41,731 nucleotides of DNA. Origin: Verrucomicrobiota bacterium. Its GTDB lineage: Bacteria > Verrucomicrobiota > Verrucomicrobiia > Chthoniobacterales > JAFAMB01. Both the position numbers and the translations under genes were made by a program. The notes under the pieces were generated by a model. That model ran no database searches, was not told the DNA's origin, and was given only the letters and a program-made list of their open reading frames with translations. How positions within the stretch are numbered: position 1 is the first letter of the stretch; every line of letters begins with the position of its first letter. Location of the stretch: assembly GCA_019247695.1 (NCBI GenBank), contig JAFBAP010000090.1:1-41731 (forward strand), written 5' to 3'. This document shows, piece after piece, positions 33,858-41,731 of this stretch.

Positions 33858-35129
33858 TTATCTCTGGAGGCCATAATCTTTGGCCGCCTGGACGAGCGCA
33901 GCCGTAAGATGATTCACGTCCCGGTCGGCGACAAACAGGCTGATCGCATCCTCCATGGCTTGTTGAAAGGCAGCCGACGCAGCCTCTCCATGCACGCAAC
34001 TCGGCACGAGGTCATCCTTGGCGAAGGACGACATCGACCATTGCAGGTACTCGCCAAACTTACTTTTGTCCACGTCGGTGCGGGATGGGATGGCGCCCTT
34101 CAACGGGTCAAACGCTTCCTGGGCCTGTTTGCTCCCGATTAATCGCAGCCACGCCGTGGCCTCGACTACGTCCGGTGCGCTCTTGCCCAGGGTAAAGCCG
34201 TCCGCCACGACGATGAAACTGCCGTCCGTGCCGGGATGATCAACCCAGCCGAAATCCTGATTTTCCTTCAAGCCCGCCTTTCGCATTTCACCGTAGACCC
34301 AATCACCCATGCAGGTGAAGGCGGCTTTGGCCTCAATGACCGCCCGGACTGCCCCATCCCAGGTCAGGGCTGAGTGGTCCGGGTTCTGGTAATCCAGCAT
34401 CCTGCCGTAGAGCTGGGCCGCCTGTTTCACTTTCGGGTCGTCAAAGGCAAGTTTACCGTTGAACAGGTCTCGCCAGCCTTGGGGTCCCAGCACCCCCAAA
34501 AGTGTGTTTTCGAAGATTTCGGCGGTAGCCCAAATTCCGGAATCGCCCACTGCCAGCGGCACAACGCCGGCCGCTTTAAGCTTTTCGGCCGCCGCGAAGA
34601 ACTGGTCAAAGGTGAGCGCGCCATCGATTTTGATCTGGTTTTTCTCGAGGATTTTTTTGTTGTACCAGAGGACGTTCCCGCGGTGCACCCCGACCAGCAC
34701 GGCGTACATGTCGCCGCCTTTGGTTACCTCATCGAGCAGAGCTTTGGGCACGACCTTATTCCAACCTTCGCTCTCGTAGAGATCGGTCACGGGATCGCAG
34801 GCTTCCAGAGCGACGTAGCGCGCCAGGAGTTCGTAACCCGGGTGGGTCTGCCATGTATCGGGCGGGTTACCCTCGGCCAGCCGGGTCTGCAGGATGGGGC
34901 GGGCGGCAGAACCGCCGCCACCGGTCACGGCGGCATTGATGACCTCGACCCCGTGGTTATGCTCTTTATACATCCGGAAAAGCACGTCCAGCGCCGACGC
35001 CTCGCTGCCGGAAGTCCACCACGAAAATACTTCGAGGGTTTTACGGCCGGCGGCATCAGCCTCCGGGCACACCTGGACAAGCGCAACCAGGGCCGCACCC
35101 AGAATGGACGAACGGAGTAAGGTCTTCAT
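33858..35129 (-). CDS. ABC-type sugar substrate-binding protein (exported)
   Basis: A 423-residue extracellular solute-binding protein (family 1). The signal peptide (MKTLLRSSILGAALVALVQV...) ends near ADAAGR, and the mature start LEVFSWWTSGSEASALDVLF with WQTHPGYELLARYV resembles glucose/mannose-type binding proteins. It would capture sugar in the periplasm for an ABC importer. No permease or ATPase gene accompanies it in the window, so its transporter is elsewhere. The ATG at 35129 was preferred to an in-frame start at 35207, since only the later start begins a proper signal peptide. The downstream kdgA-kdgK pair suggests a role in uptake of uronate- or gluconate-type sugars, but this is inference. 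Confidence 0.88.
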   Translation of the reverse strand: MKTLLRSSILGAALVALVQVCPEADAAGRKTLEVFSWWTSGSEASALDVLFRMYKEHNHGVEVINAAVTGGGGSAARPILQTRLAEGNPPDTWQTHPGYELLARYVALEACDPVTDLYESEGWNKVVPKALLDEVTKGGDMYAVLVGVHRGNVLWYNKKILEKNQIKIDGALTFDQFFAAAEKLKAAGVVPLAVGDSGIWATAEIFENTLLGVLGPQGWRDLFNGKLAFDDPKVKQAAQLYGRMLDYQNPDHSALTWDGAVRAVIEAKAAFTCMGDWVYGEMRKAGLKENQDFGWVDHPGTDGSFIVVADGFTLGKSAPDVVEATAWLRLIGSKQAQEAFDPLKGAIPSRTDVDKSKFGEYLQWSMSSFAKDDLVPSCVHGEAASAAFQQAMEDAISLFVADRDVNHLTAALVQAAKDYGLQR

Positions 35130-35574
35130 GGAGGTTAAAGGTGAATTCCCTGCACGGTGAGGTTGTCTGCTAAGTGATCGTGGCTCACCGATGACTGGTC
35201 GTGACAATCGGCGCCGCGTCCCGCGGAGGCGCTCAGCCGTACGAACGCACCGCGATTGCGGTCTTGGATTCGGATCGCAATTGGTGCGCTCCCGAGGCCC
35301 GAGCCGCCGGCCTCAAACCTGGCGCGTTGCCCCGCTGAACCTGACCGGGCGGCTGACGGGCGCCAGCCGGCAGCCCTGCCGCTGACCCGGCGAAATTTGT
35401 GCGTTCCTTGAATGGGCGCTGCCCCGCACTCGTCGAAACGAAGACACTTACGGCAGATCAGGCGCGTGGACTGGTTACCCGGGCGGGGCAGATGGGAGGG
35501 CGCCTCAGGCCCGACGCACGGGTAACTGACTAAAAAGACATTGCCTTCCTGCCAAGCGAATATATCTAATAGAT
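35130..35574. other. Divergent intergenic region
   Basis: About 445 bp between the sugar-binding protein and the Thr-rich secreted protein genes. No gene is recognised. The only clear structure is ATATCT-AAT-AGATAT (35562-35576), a perfect 6-bp dyad overlapping the next start codon. Promoters of both genes must lie here, but their boxes are not evident. Confidence 0.45.
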
Positions 35575-36021
35575 ATGAAAATTAAAGCTCTGTTCCTGGC
35601 CGTCGCCGTGCTCGGTTCCGTTGGGTTCGTGCGTGCAGACGACGTAATCCAATTCACGACGCTTCCTCAGACGGTCCAAACCACGGTTATCCGAGAGACC
35701 CACATTTCCAACCCGACCTCGGTAACCCGGGTAATCCGGGACGGCGACGTTTATGCGGTCACCGTCAGGGGCGACAGCGGCTCGCGGGTCGTTTACGTGA
35801 ATGACGCAGGTACGATCGTTGAGCATCATTCGGCTGCGACGACCACGACGACCACCACTACCGAACAGGTTGCACCGGCAGCCGAAACCGTGGTGACGAC
35901 CGAACAGGTTCAAGGAGATACCGGTCGCTACCAACTGATTGAAAAGAAAGGCAACAAGGAAACTTACCTTGATCGCCAGACCGGACAAAAGGTGAGGGTC
36001 AAGCGAGAGGACAACGATTAA
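35575..36021 (+). CDS. Small secreted Thr-rich protein, unknown function
   Basis: A 148-residue protein with an N-terminal signal peptide (MKIKALFLAVAVLGSVGFVRA, quoted in part, cleaved near ADD). The mature protein has a run of eight Thr residues (about 88-95) as a linker between two short domains: one with RDGDVYAVTVRG and VVYVNDAGTIVE, of the small beta type seen in PepSY-like proteins, and a basic tail YLDRQTGQKVRVKRE. Function is unknown. No Shine-Dalgarno sequence is visible, and the start codon lies in an inverted repeat. A strong terminator follows. Confidence 0.65.
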   Translation: MKIKALFLAVAVLGSVGFVRADDVIQFTTLPQTVQTTVIRETHISNPTSVTRVIRDGDVYAVTVRGDSGSRVVYVNDAGTIVEHHSAATTTTTTTTEQVAPAAETVVTTEQVQGDTGRYQLIEKKGNKETYLDRQTGQKVRVKREDND

Positions 36022-36095
36022 CGCCGGGCTGGCAGTGACGCCGGGCTTCCTGCAAGGACGATAGCGAAACAGCCTCCAACGATCACATCTGAGTG

Positions 36096-36132
36096 CGGGC
36101 GACGGGAATTCATCCGTCGCCCGTTTTGTTTT
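36096..36132 (+). terminator. Rho-independent terminator after the Thr-rich gene
   Basis: CGGGCGACGG (36096-36105) and CCGTCGCCCG (36114-36123) make a perfect 10-bp stem with an 8-base loop, followed by TTTTGTTTT. This is a clear intrinsic terminator about 75 bp after the stop codon. Confidence 0.93.
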
Positions 36133-36151
36133 GGAGGGTTGAATTGAAAAG

Positions 36152-36383
36152 ATCATCCGCAGAACACGCAGAGAACGCAGAAAAGAGAGAAAACATCCAC
36201 AGATTACACAGATTGACACAGATTAACGTCACACGGCGGGCGCGACGTAAAAGACTCACACGGCGCCACGGCGGAACACGGCGACCACGGCGGAAAGAGG
36301 AACGGAAGACCTGACATTGGCGCCGCTTCCGCAAGCCGTTACCCGTTACCCGTCACCCGGCACCCGGTTTCATTCGTGGCATT
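36152..36383. repeat. Composite repeat: family-2 core plus heptamer array G and companion motif
   Basis: The CATCCGCAGAACACGCAG...ACAGATTAA core runs at 36154-36226, with an internal duplication of ACACAGATTG. It is followed by CACGGCGG-type repeats to about 36300, then four heptamers (GTTACCC, GTTACCC, GTCACCC, GGCACCC; 36338-36365) and CATTCGTGGCATTT (36370-36383). Both repeat families are joined here. The right part lies inside the 3' end of the convergent ATPase gene. Confidence 0.88.
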
Positions 36384-39300
36384 TCCTCAGGGCTGCACGC
36401 GCCGAGCCGGTGAACCTGCAACAGATCGGGAGGGACGGCCTCCCTGGCTAATTCGATCAGGTGAGCGTGGTGAGTGAAGAAGAGGACCTGGGTTTTCGGA
36501 CACAGCTCAGCCAGTACGCGGAAGGCGTCGCGTGCCCGGTCGTTGTCGAAGCTGATGAAAATATCGTCGGCGACAAACGGGATCGGCTCGGCGCTCTCCT
36601 CCAACTGCCGCTCCAGGCTGGCCAGGCGCAAGGCGAGGTAGAGCTGGTCCCGCGTCCCTTCACTCATTCCGGCCACCATCACCTCTTCGTCATGAGGGCG
36701 CACCCCCAGCAGCACCGGGCGATCTTTCTCGTCAAAGCCGGTCTTGAGAGACGCGAACGAATGCCGGGTCAGTTTCGGAAACAGCTCGCTCGCACGCCGG
36801 ATCACCGGCCCCTGGTTTTCTTCCCGGTAAATTTCGATTTGCTGGCGCAGGATGCTGCACGCGAGGCGAAGGCGCAGGTAGCGAGCGCTTAGAGATTCAA
36901 TTTGAGCCGCAGCCTGTTGGGCCTTGCCGGCGGCTTCTGCGGCGCGCTCGCTTCCGTCCATCGCTTCGAGCTCCGTTTGGAATTTGCCGCCGGCCGTTTG
37001 CAATTTTCCGATGGCTGCCTCCTGCTCCGCGATGCCGGCGGTGAGGGCCTCCGCCTCGGCTGCGAGCCGGCCCGGATTCACTTCCGCAAGCTCCGCGAGG
37101 AAGTCTTCAAGGGGAGTACCGCCGCTCAACGGCACGAGCGTGTGCACAAGCTGCTCCGCCTCAGAAGTAAGCTGGCGCGCCCGCGCCGCCCTCTGCTCCA
37201 TGGCCACAAGTTCATCGCGATCGGCGCATTGGGCTTGTTGCAGCAGGGAATCGAGATCGGAAGTTGCGCGGCGAACTTCCGCTTGGCTTTGCTCGATCGT
37301 GGCCTGCGCCTGGGCCAATTGTTCTTCCAGGGCTTTGCGGCGTTCGGCATCCCGTTGCGCTTGCATCAGGCGGCTTTGGAGTCCTGCCGCGGCCTGATCC
37401 GCCGGTACGCCGTGCAGATCGGCGGCAACCGCCGGCACGAGGTCCGTAACGTCTTTTTCGAACCGCACGACCATGGATTCCAGGGCCGCGATCTGGGCCA
37501 GGCGCTGTTCAGCATCTTTTGCCTTCTGATGATAAACGTCGATCCGACGCACCATCGCCAGGGCCTGAGCCGCGTCCAGCTTCTCGGCCGGCCCGAGCAC
37601 GGCAACGGCCGCATTCCATTGCTCCTGCCATCCGGCGATCCGTTCTGCGGTTTGCACTTTCTCACGCTCCGCCTTGTCGAATTCCCGCGTGCGCCGTTGG
37701 ACCTCCGCCGCCAGCGCCTCACGCCGGGTTCTCGCCTGCTCGAGATGGGAAAGGAGCTCGCGGCCGCAGTCGATCAAGGCCGCCAATCCGGCGCCCGGCG
37801 CGGCCGGTGCTCCAAGCGTCGCCAGCGCGTCACGAATTTCGGCGGAATGCCGATCCGCGAGTTCTTCCAGGCGCTGAACCGCGCCGGCTTCGGTGCCGCA
37901 CACGTCTAGCACCCGGAGCACCTCGGCACAGCGCCCGAGCCAGGCACGCATTTCGCGGGGGGGCGCCGGCTGGATTGCACTCGGGCTCCAGGCCGTTTCC
38001 CATTGGCCGGTCAGAACGCCCTTTCGATAGAGCAGCAACTCCACGTCCCGGCTCGCGTCGAGCAACCGTTCCTCAGTTTCCTCACGCAAGGCTAGCAGCT
38101 GGGCCAATTGCGCAGCCCGCCCGGCTTCGCGCCGCAAACGATCGGCGGCCGCGTCCGCCTCGGCGACCGCGTGCTCATAGGCTTCAACCAGCGATTTTCC
38201 GGGCTGAAACCGGTGTTCCGCAGAGTCGTCCCCGGCGCTTCCGAGCCAGGCACGCCGCACTTGTTGCCAGGTGCGGTCACGACGATCCCGCTTCAGTTCG
38301 AGCTCCCGTTCCGTCGGAACCTCACCGCGCAACTGCACGGCTTGAATTCGCGCGTCCGTTTCCCTGACCATTTCCTGCAACTCCTTAAGCTGTTGCTCAG
38401 CCGCCTTCAGTGCTTCACCGGCTTCCGCGAATTCCAACTCAAACCGGTCAACGGTTTCGATGGATGGCAAGGGCAACCTGGCCAGGTCCGGTCCCGTTCC
38501 GTTCCAACGCCCGAGACGGCTGATTTGCAACTCCGCCTGTTGCTGGAGCGTTTGCAACCTGGTACGCGCCTCCCGGAGTTGAGCTTCCAGATCGCCACCC
38601 TTTTGCGCGCGGGTTACGACCTGCCGGAGGTGCGCCGGATCGAGAGCGGCAGGGGTTGCGTTGAGCAGGTCCCGGCTCTGCGCCAGCTCTTCACCTGCCG
38701 TGCCTGCCCTTTCGGCGGCATCCTGCATGCGTTGGATGAGGGCCGGATACCGGTTGGCGAGCGACTCGATTCGGTCGCGTTCAATGGCAGACAAATCAAG
38801 TTTAGCGATCGCTTCACCGTTCAGCCTGGCTTTCAGGTCCTGGAGAATTGCGCCGGCCTCATCGCGGTCACGGCTTTCTCTGGTTCGAAGCGTGGGCAGG
38901 TCAGCAACCGCCTGGCGGAAGGCGCCGAGGCGCTGGTTCAGGGCCGTAATGGCCGCCGCTTGTACAATCAACGCTTCGGGCGCGTGCACCCCGGCGATTT
39001 CCGTTTCCAGCCGGCGGGCTTCGCGTCCGGCCTCCGCGACGCGGGCAGACGCATCCCGGAGTGTGCGTTCGGCCTCGGCGCGTTCCCGGGCCGCAGATTC
39101 CGGCAACGGCACCACCGTTCCAAGCGCGCTGAGTTCTGACCGCACCTCTCGGAGCCGCGCCGCAGGGGGCCAGGCAAACTGGAGACGCTCCAGGCGTTTT
39201 TGCTCGGCCCGCATCCGCCGGAGCTCACCCTGACGCTGCTCCAGTTCCGCCTCCAACTCAGCCCCAGCCTCCTGTTTCTTTGCCCAATCGGATGGTCTTA

Positions 39301-39904
39301 CCGACCATTCACGGCTCTGCTTGCGTGCCTGCTGGTATCTCTCGATCGCGCCGTTGATTAATGGCTGGCGTCCCCGTGGCTTGAAGATCGCCTCAGCCTG
39401 TCCTTCGAGTTCTCTCAACACCTTGTGCAAACCGGTGACCCCGGCACCCGCCTGGAAAAGGCTCTCCGCAAGATCGCCGCGGCCCTCCCGCAAATCCTCC
39501 CCCCCGCGCACCAGGGCTTCGTGATCCAGACGATGCACGCTGGTAAAGGCTTCCTCCGAAATGCCCCCGAGCATCTCGCCAAGCGTACTGTCCGGCAAAG
39601 GCTGGTCATCTCCGTCAAGGAGGGTTTTCTGCTGCCCTTTACGCCGGACGATCGTCAGGCGCGCCCCGCTCGAACTCAGCAGTTCCGCACGGATTCGCAG
39701 GTCGCGGCCCTTGTGCCGGAAAACGTCTGCGGTCCGCGCGGGAATCCCGTAAAACAGATTGGTCAGGCCCCGCAATGCGGTGCTTTTGCCGGCCTCATTC
39801 TCGCCGTAGATGAGATGGAAGTTTTCCTTTTCTCCATCGCCGAAGCGGAGGCGGACATTGCTCAGGCAGCCGAAGGCGACGAACTCAAGGGCGACAATTC
39901 TCAT
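36353..39904 (-). CDS. SbcC/YhaN-like AAA ATPase with long coiled coil
   Basis: A 1183-residue SMC/Rad50-type ATPase. Walker A is GENEAGKST (residues 34-42) in a typical N-terminal domain (MRIVALEFVAFG). A very long Glu/Arg/Ala-rich coiled-coil region occupies roughly residues 180-1000. The C-terminal lobe has a signature segment SEGTRDQLYLALRLASLE and Walker B PFVADDIFISFD. It is paired with an SbcD/YhaO-like nuclease by a 4-bp overlap, so the two probably form a DNA end-processing complex like SbcCD or Bacillus YhaNO. No Rad50-type zinc hook is recognised by eye. The last residues (EEMPRMKPGAG) and the TGA are encoded by the repeat composite. Confidence 0.88.
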   Translation of the reverse strand: MRIVALEFVAFGCLSNVRLRFGDGEKENFHLIYGENEAGKSTALRGLTNLFYGIPARTADVFRHKGRDLRIRAELLSSSGARLTIVRRKGQQKTLLDGDDQPLPDSTLGEMLGGISEEAFTSVHRLDHEALVRGGEDLREGRGDLAESLFQAGAGVTGLHKVLRELEGQAEAIFKPRGRQPLINGAIERYQQARKQSREWSVRPSDWAKKQEAGAELEAELEQRQGELRRMRAEQKRLERLQFAWPPAARLREVRSELSALGTVVPLPESAARERAEAERTLRDASARVAEAGREARRLETEIAGVHAPEALIVQAAAITALNQRLGAFRQAVADLPTLRTRESRDRDEAGAILQDLKARLNGEAIAKLDLSAIERDRIESLANRYPALIQRMQDAAERAGTAGEELAQSRDLLNATPAALDPAHLRQVVTRAQKGGDLEAQLREARTRLQTLQQQAELQISRLGRWNGTGPDLARLPLPSIETVDRFELEFAEAGEALKAAEQQLKELQEMVRETDARIQAVQLRGEVPTERELELKRDRRDRTWQQVRRAWLGSAGDDSAEHRFQPGKSLVEAYEHAVAEADAAADRLRREAGRAAQLAQLLALREETEERLLDASRDVELLLYRKGVLTGQWETAWSPSAIQPAPPREMRAWLGRCAEVLRVLDVCGTEAGAVQRLEELADRHSAEIRDALATLGAPAAPGAGLAALIDCGRELLSHLEQARTRREALAAEVQRRTREFDKAEREKVQTAERIAGWQEQWNAAVAVLGPAEKLDAAQALAMVRRIDVYHQKAKDAEQRLAQIAALESMVVRFEKDVTDLVPAVAADLHGVPADQAAAGLQSRLMQAQRDAERRKALEEQLAQAQATIEQSQAEVRRATSDLDSLLQQAQCADRDELVAMEQRAARARQLTSEAEQLVHTLVPLSGGTPLEDFLAELAEVNPGRLAAEAEALTAGIAEQEAAIGKLQTAGGKFQTELEAMDGSERAAEAAGKAQQAAAQIESLSARYLRLRLACSILRQQIEIYREENQGPVIRRASELFPKLTRHSFASLKTGFDEKDRPVLLGVRPHDEEVMVAGMSEGTRDQLYLALRLASLERQLEESAEPIPFVADDIFISFDNDRARDAFRVLAELCPKTQVLFFTHHAHLIELAREAVPPDLLQVHRLGACSPEEMPRMKPGAG

Positions 39905-41151
39905 GGCGGCTCGTTCGCGGCGAGCAAATGCAGAACCAGGAGCTGTTCGACATCCCCGAGCATTTCGCCGGTGATGGCAGCTTCATCTGAGAGAATCCGT
40001 TCACCCAGTTCAGCCGGCAGCTTGCGTCTGAGGTCTTGAAAATTCGCCGCCAATTCCCTCAGGCGAGCCGGGTCCGTCGTCAGCGCCCGGGTAAACCTGA
40101 CTAATTGGCCCAGGGGATCAGATTGTTGCGCGATGGCGTCAAGGTTGATGGGTGCGCGGGTGTTGAAGTCGACGCGTTCGATCCAGACCTGACCGAGGTC
40201 GTTACCCAGGGCACGCACGTCGGCGATGAATTCGTCCGGTCTGGTGGCCAACGCGCGGTGCGCCTCGCAGGAACCGCGCAGGGTCAACCGGACGGCGAGC
40301 AGACGGTCTCCGGAATTCCGAACCGCACGGCCCAGCGCCGCCTGCACCCGGGCCAGCAAATCGTCCGTGGCATTCAGGCCGCTGACGTCGAGATCGCATT
40401 CGTACCAGCGCACGACGTCGAGGACCCGATGCTCGATGACGGTTTCATGGTTGTCGTTGACGCTTACCAGCGTGCAGCCCTTTTCACCGGTCTCACGGAT
40501 GTGGCGACCCTGGAGGTTACCCGGAAACACAATCCAGGGCTCACCGGTGCTGAGCACTTCACGCCGGTGAATGTGACCGAGGGCCCAGTAGCTGTACCCC
40601 TTGGCGGCAAGGTCGTTCTGCGAACACGGAGCGTAGTTTTCGTGTCCGGGCCGGCCATCGGCGCTGGTGTGGAGGATACCGATATTGAATAGCCCCTCGA
40701 GCGGCGCCGGATAGGAGAGCGAGAGGTTTTCCGTCATGGCCTGGGTGGCAAAACTCCGGCCGTGAAGCGCCACCCCCAGGTGTTCCAACCGCATCGTTTG
40801 GGCTTCACGAGCGGCGAAACTGTGCACATTGTCCGGCAGACGAAGCTGGCGCGTGATCTTGCTTTCGGCATCGTGGTTGCCGCGGATCAGGAACACGGCG
40901 ATTTGCGCCTCCCGCAGCCGCGACATCTGCCGGCTGAAAAACAGGCCGGTGTTGTAATCGTGCCAATCCCCGTCATAGAGGTCACCGGCGATCAAAAGGA
41001 AATCGGTCTTTTCCTCCAGGCACAAGTCCACCAGCTTCTCGAACGCTTTGCGGGTCGCGCTGCGCAGGTCATGGACCGGCGCACCTTCGTAGCGCTCAAG
41101 TCCACGAAGGGGGCTGTCGAGATGGATGTCGGCCGCGTGGACAAATTTCAC
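39901..41151 (-). CDS. SbcD/YhaO-like Mre11-family DNA exonuclease
   Basis: A 416-residue metallophosphoesterase of the Mre11/SbcD family. Metal-binding motifs are complete: D8 and H10 (DIHLDSP), D57 (GDLYDG), N92-H93 (GNHD), H161, and H193/H195 (GHIH). The N-terminal nuclease domain is followed by a C-terminal helical part. It should act as the Mn-dependent nuclease partner of the ATPase encoded downstream with a 4-bp overlap, in repair or processing of DNA ends and hairpins. Processing of the palindromic repeats common in this genome would fit the known SbcCD substrate type, but that is speculation. Confidence 0.92.
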   Translation of the reverse strand: MKFVHAADIHLDSPLRGLERYEGAPVHDLRSATRKAFEKLVDLCLEEKTDFLLIAGDLYDGDWHDYNTGLFFSRQMSRLREAQIAVFLIRGNHDAESKITRQLRLPDNVHSFAAREAQTMRLEHLGVALHGRSFATQAMTENLSLSYPAPLEGLFNIGILHTSADGRPGHENYAPCSQNDLAAKGYSYWALGHIHRREVLSTGEPWIVFPGNLQGRHIRETGEKGCTLVSVNDNHETVIEHRVLDVVRWYECDLDVSGLNATDDLLARVQAALGRAVRNSGDRLLAVRLTLRGSCEAHRALATRPDEFIADVRALGNDLGQVWIERVDFNTRAPINLDAIAQQSDPLGQLVRFTRALTTDPARLRELAANFQDLRRKLPAELGERILSDEAAITGEMLGDVEQLLVLHLLAANEPP

Positions 41152-41218
41152 ACCTCATCTATTTAAACCCTTTTGCCACTGTTGTGCGACACCAGAAGCC
41201 GGGGGCAACTCATTTCCT

Positions 41219-41731
41219 TCACACGGCGGGCACGGCGGAAGAAGTTCGGAGTTCGGGGCTCGGAGTTCGGAGATGTCGTATCACCGGGTCCAATCGTCCG
41301 GCGGAACGCGGTGAGGGGACAGAATCAGCCGCAGAACACGCAGAAGAACGCAGAAAAGAGAAAACATCCACAGATTACACAGATTGACACCGATTAAGGT
41401 CACACAGTGGGCACGGCGATTTGGCGGGCGCAACGTAAGAGTTCACACGGCGAACACGGCGAGCCACGGCGAACACGGCGGGAAGAGGAGAGAGTTCGGG
41501 GTTCGGGGCTCGGAGTTCGGAGGCGCCGTAGAACCAGGTCCGACCTCCCCCGAGGTGCACGCTCACACCGCGAGAAGACGGAATCATCCGCAGAACACGC
41601 AGAAGAACGCAGAAAAGAGAAAACATCCACAGATTACACAGATTAAGAGGACTTGGCGGTAAATCTAAGGTTGACACTCGCACCTAACCTCCATGATGCC
41701 GCTCCGAACTCCGAACTCCGAACTCCGAACT
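41219..41731. repeat. Two tandem family-2 composites with GTTCGGA heptamers
   Basis: The modules repeat in order: CACACGGCGGGCACGGCGG, heptamers GTTCGGA/GTTCGGG/GCTCGGA (41244-41271), the core CCGCAGAACACGCAGAAGAA to ACACCGATTAA (41329-41397), then CACGGCGAA 9-mers (41445-41480), heptamers again (41494-41521), a second core (41584-41646), and a final CTCCGAA heptamer array (41702-41731) that runs off the window. The two cores are nearly identical over about 60 bp. The first 65 bp after the SbcD-like start (41152-41218) hold no recognised feature. No gene is found here; short frames are translated repeat. Confidence 0.9.

Noticed and set aside
37519-39139. Plus-strand open frames opposite the YhaN-like ATPase
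   Set aside because: Reverse reading of coiled-coil codons; no recognisable domain.

Overview
The window looks like chromosomal DNA of a GC-rich Gram-negative bacterium, most likely a member of the Verrucomicrobiota. This placement is an inference. It rests on outer-membrane biology (BamE-like lipoprotein, PEP-CTERM protein), the long nuo operon with 4-bp start/stop overlaps, a futalosine-type menaquinone prenyltransferase, the hopanoid enzyme HpnJ, and dense short tandem repeats between genes.

Region by region. Positions 1-2936 hold the tail of an unidentified gene, a large inverted-repeat element flanked by heptamer arrays, a UbiA/MqnP prenyltransferase and an MTH1-like Nudix hydrolase. 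Positions 2937-15378 are a respiratory complex I operon running nuoD-(BamE-like lipoprotein)-nuoE-F-G-H-I-J-K-L-M-N. nuoA, nuoB and nuoC are not in the window. Positions 15504-20721 carry a membrane-anchored PpiD/SurA-like chaperone, a TPR protein, methionyl-tRNA synthetase and the radical SAM protein HpnJ. Convergent to these is a heme oxygenase-bacteriophytochrome operon (20896-24608), a complete light-sensing pair in which one enzyme makes biliverdin and the other binds it.

Positions 24.9-30.8 kb are accessory. They contain a decayed array of small GGGACA hairpins, an alpha/beta hydrolase, a small membrane protein, a secreted metallo-beta-lactamase-fold protein, an AT-richer orphan gene with an OmpA-like domain, and a broken fic gene lying against the 3' end of tRNA-Arg(CCU). 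This looks like the edge of an integrated island. Positions 31.2-36.0 kb hold a PEP-CTERM protein, a KDPG aldolase/KDG kinase pair with a sugar-binding protein, and a small secreted Thr-rich protein. Positions 36.4-41.2 kb carry an SbcC/YhaN-like ATPase and SbcD/YhaO-like nuclease pair.

The most unusual theme is the repeats. A degenerate 7-bp unit (GRGTRNC) forms arrays in seven places, and a second 7-bp unit (GTTCGGR) forms others, always between genes and often beside a constant companion motif. The first family is mostly oriented so that its stop-rich strand is the sense strand of the gene ending next to it. Repeat sequence supplies the stop codon of three genes (ubiA/mqnP, the YhaN-like ATPase, hpnJ). 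No function for these composites is established here; whether they are mobile, REP-like or regulatory is open.
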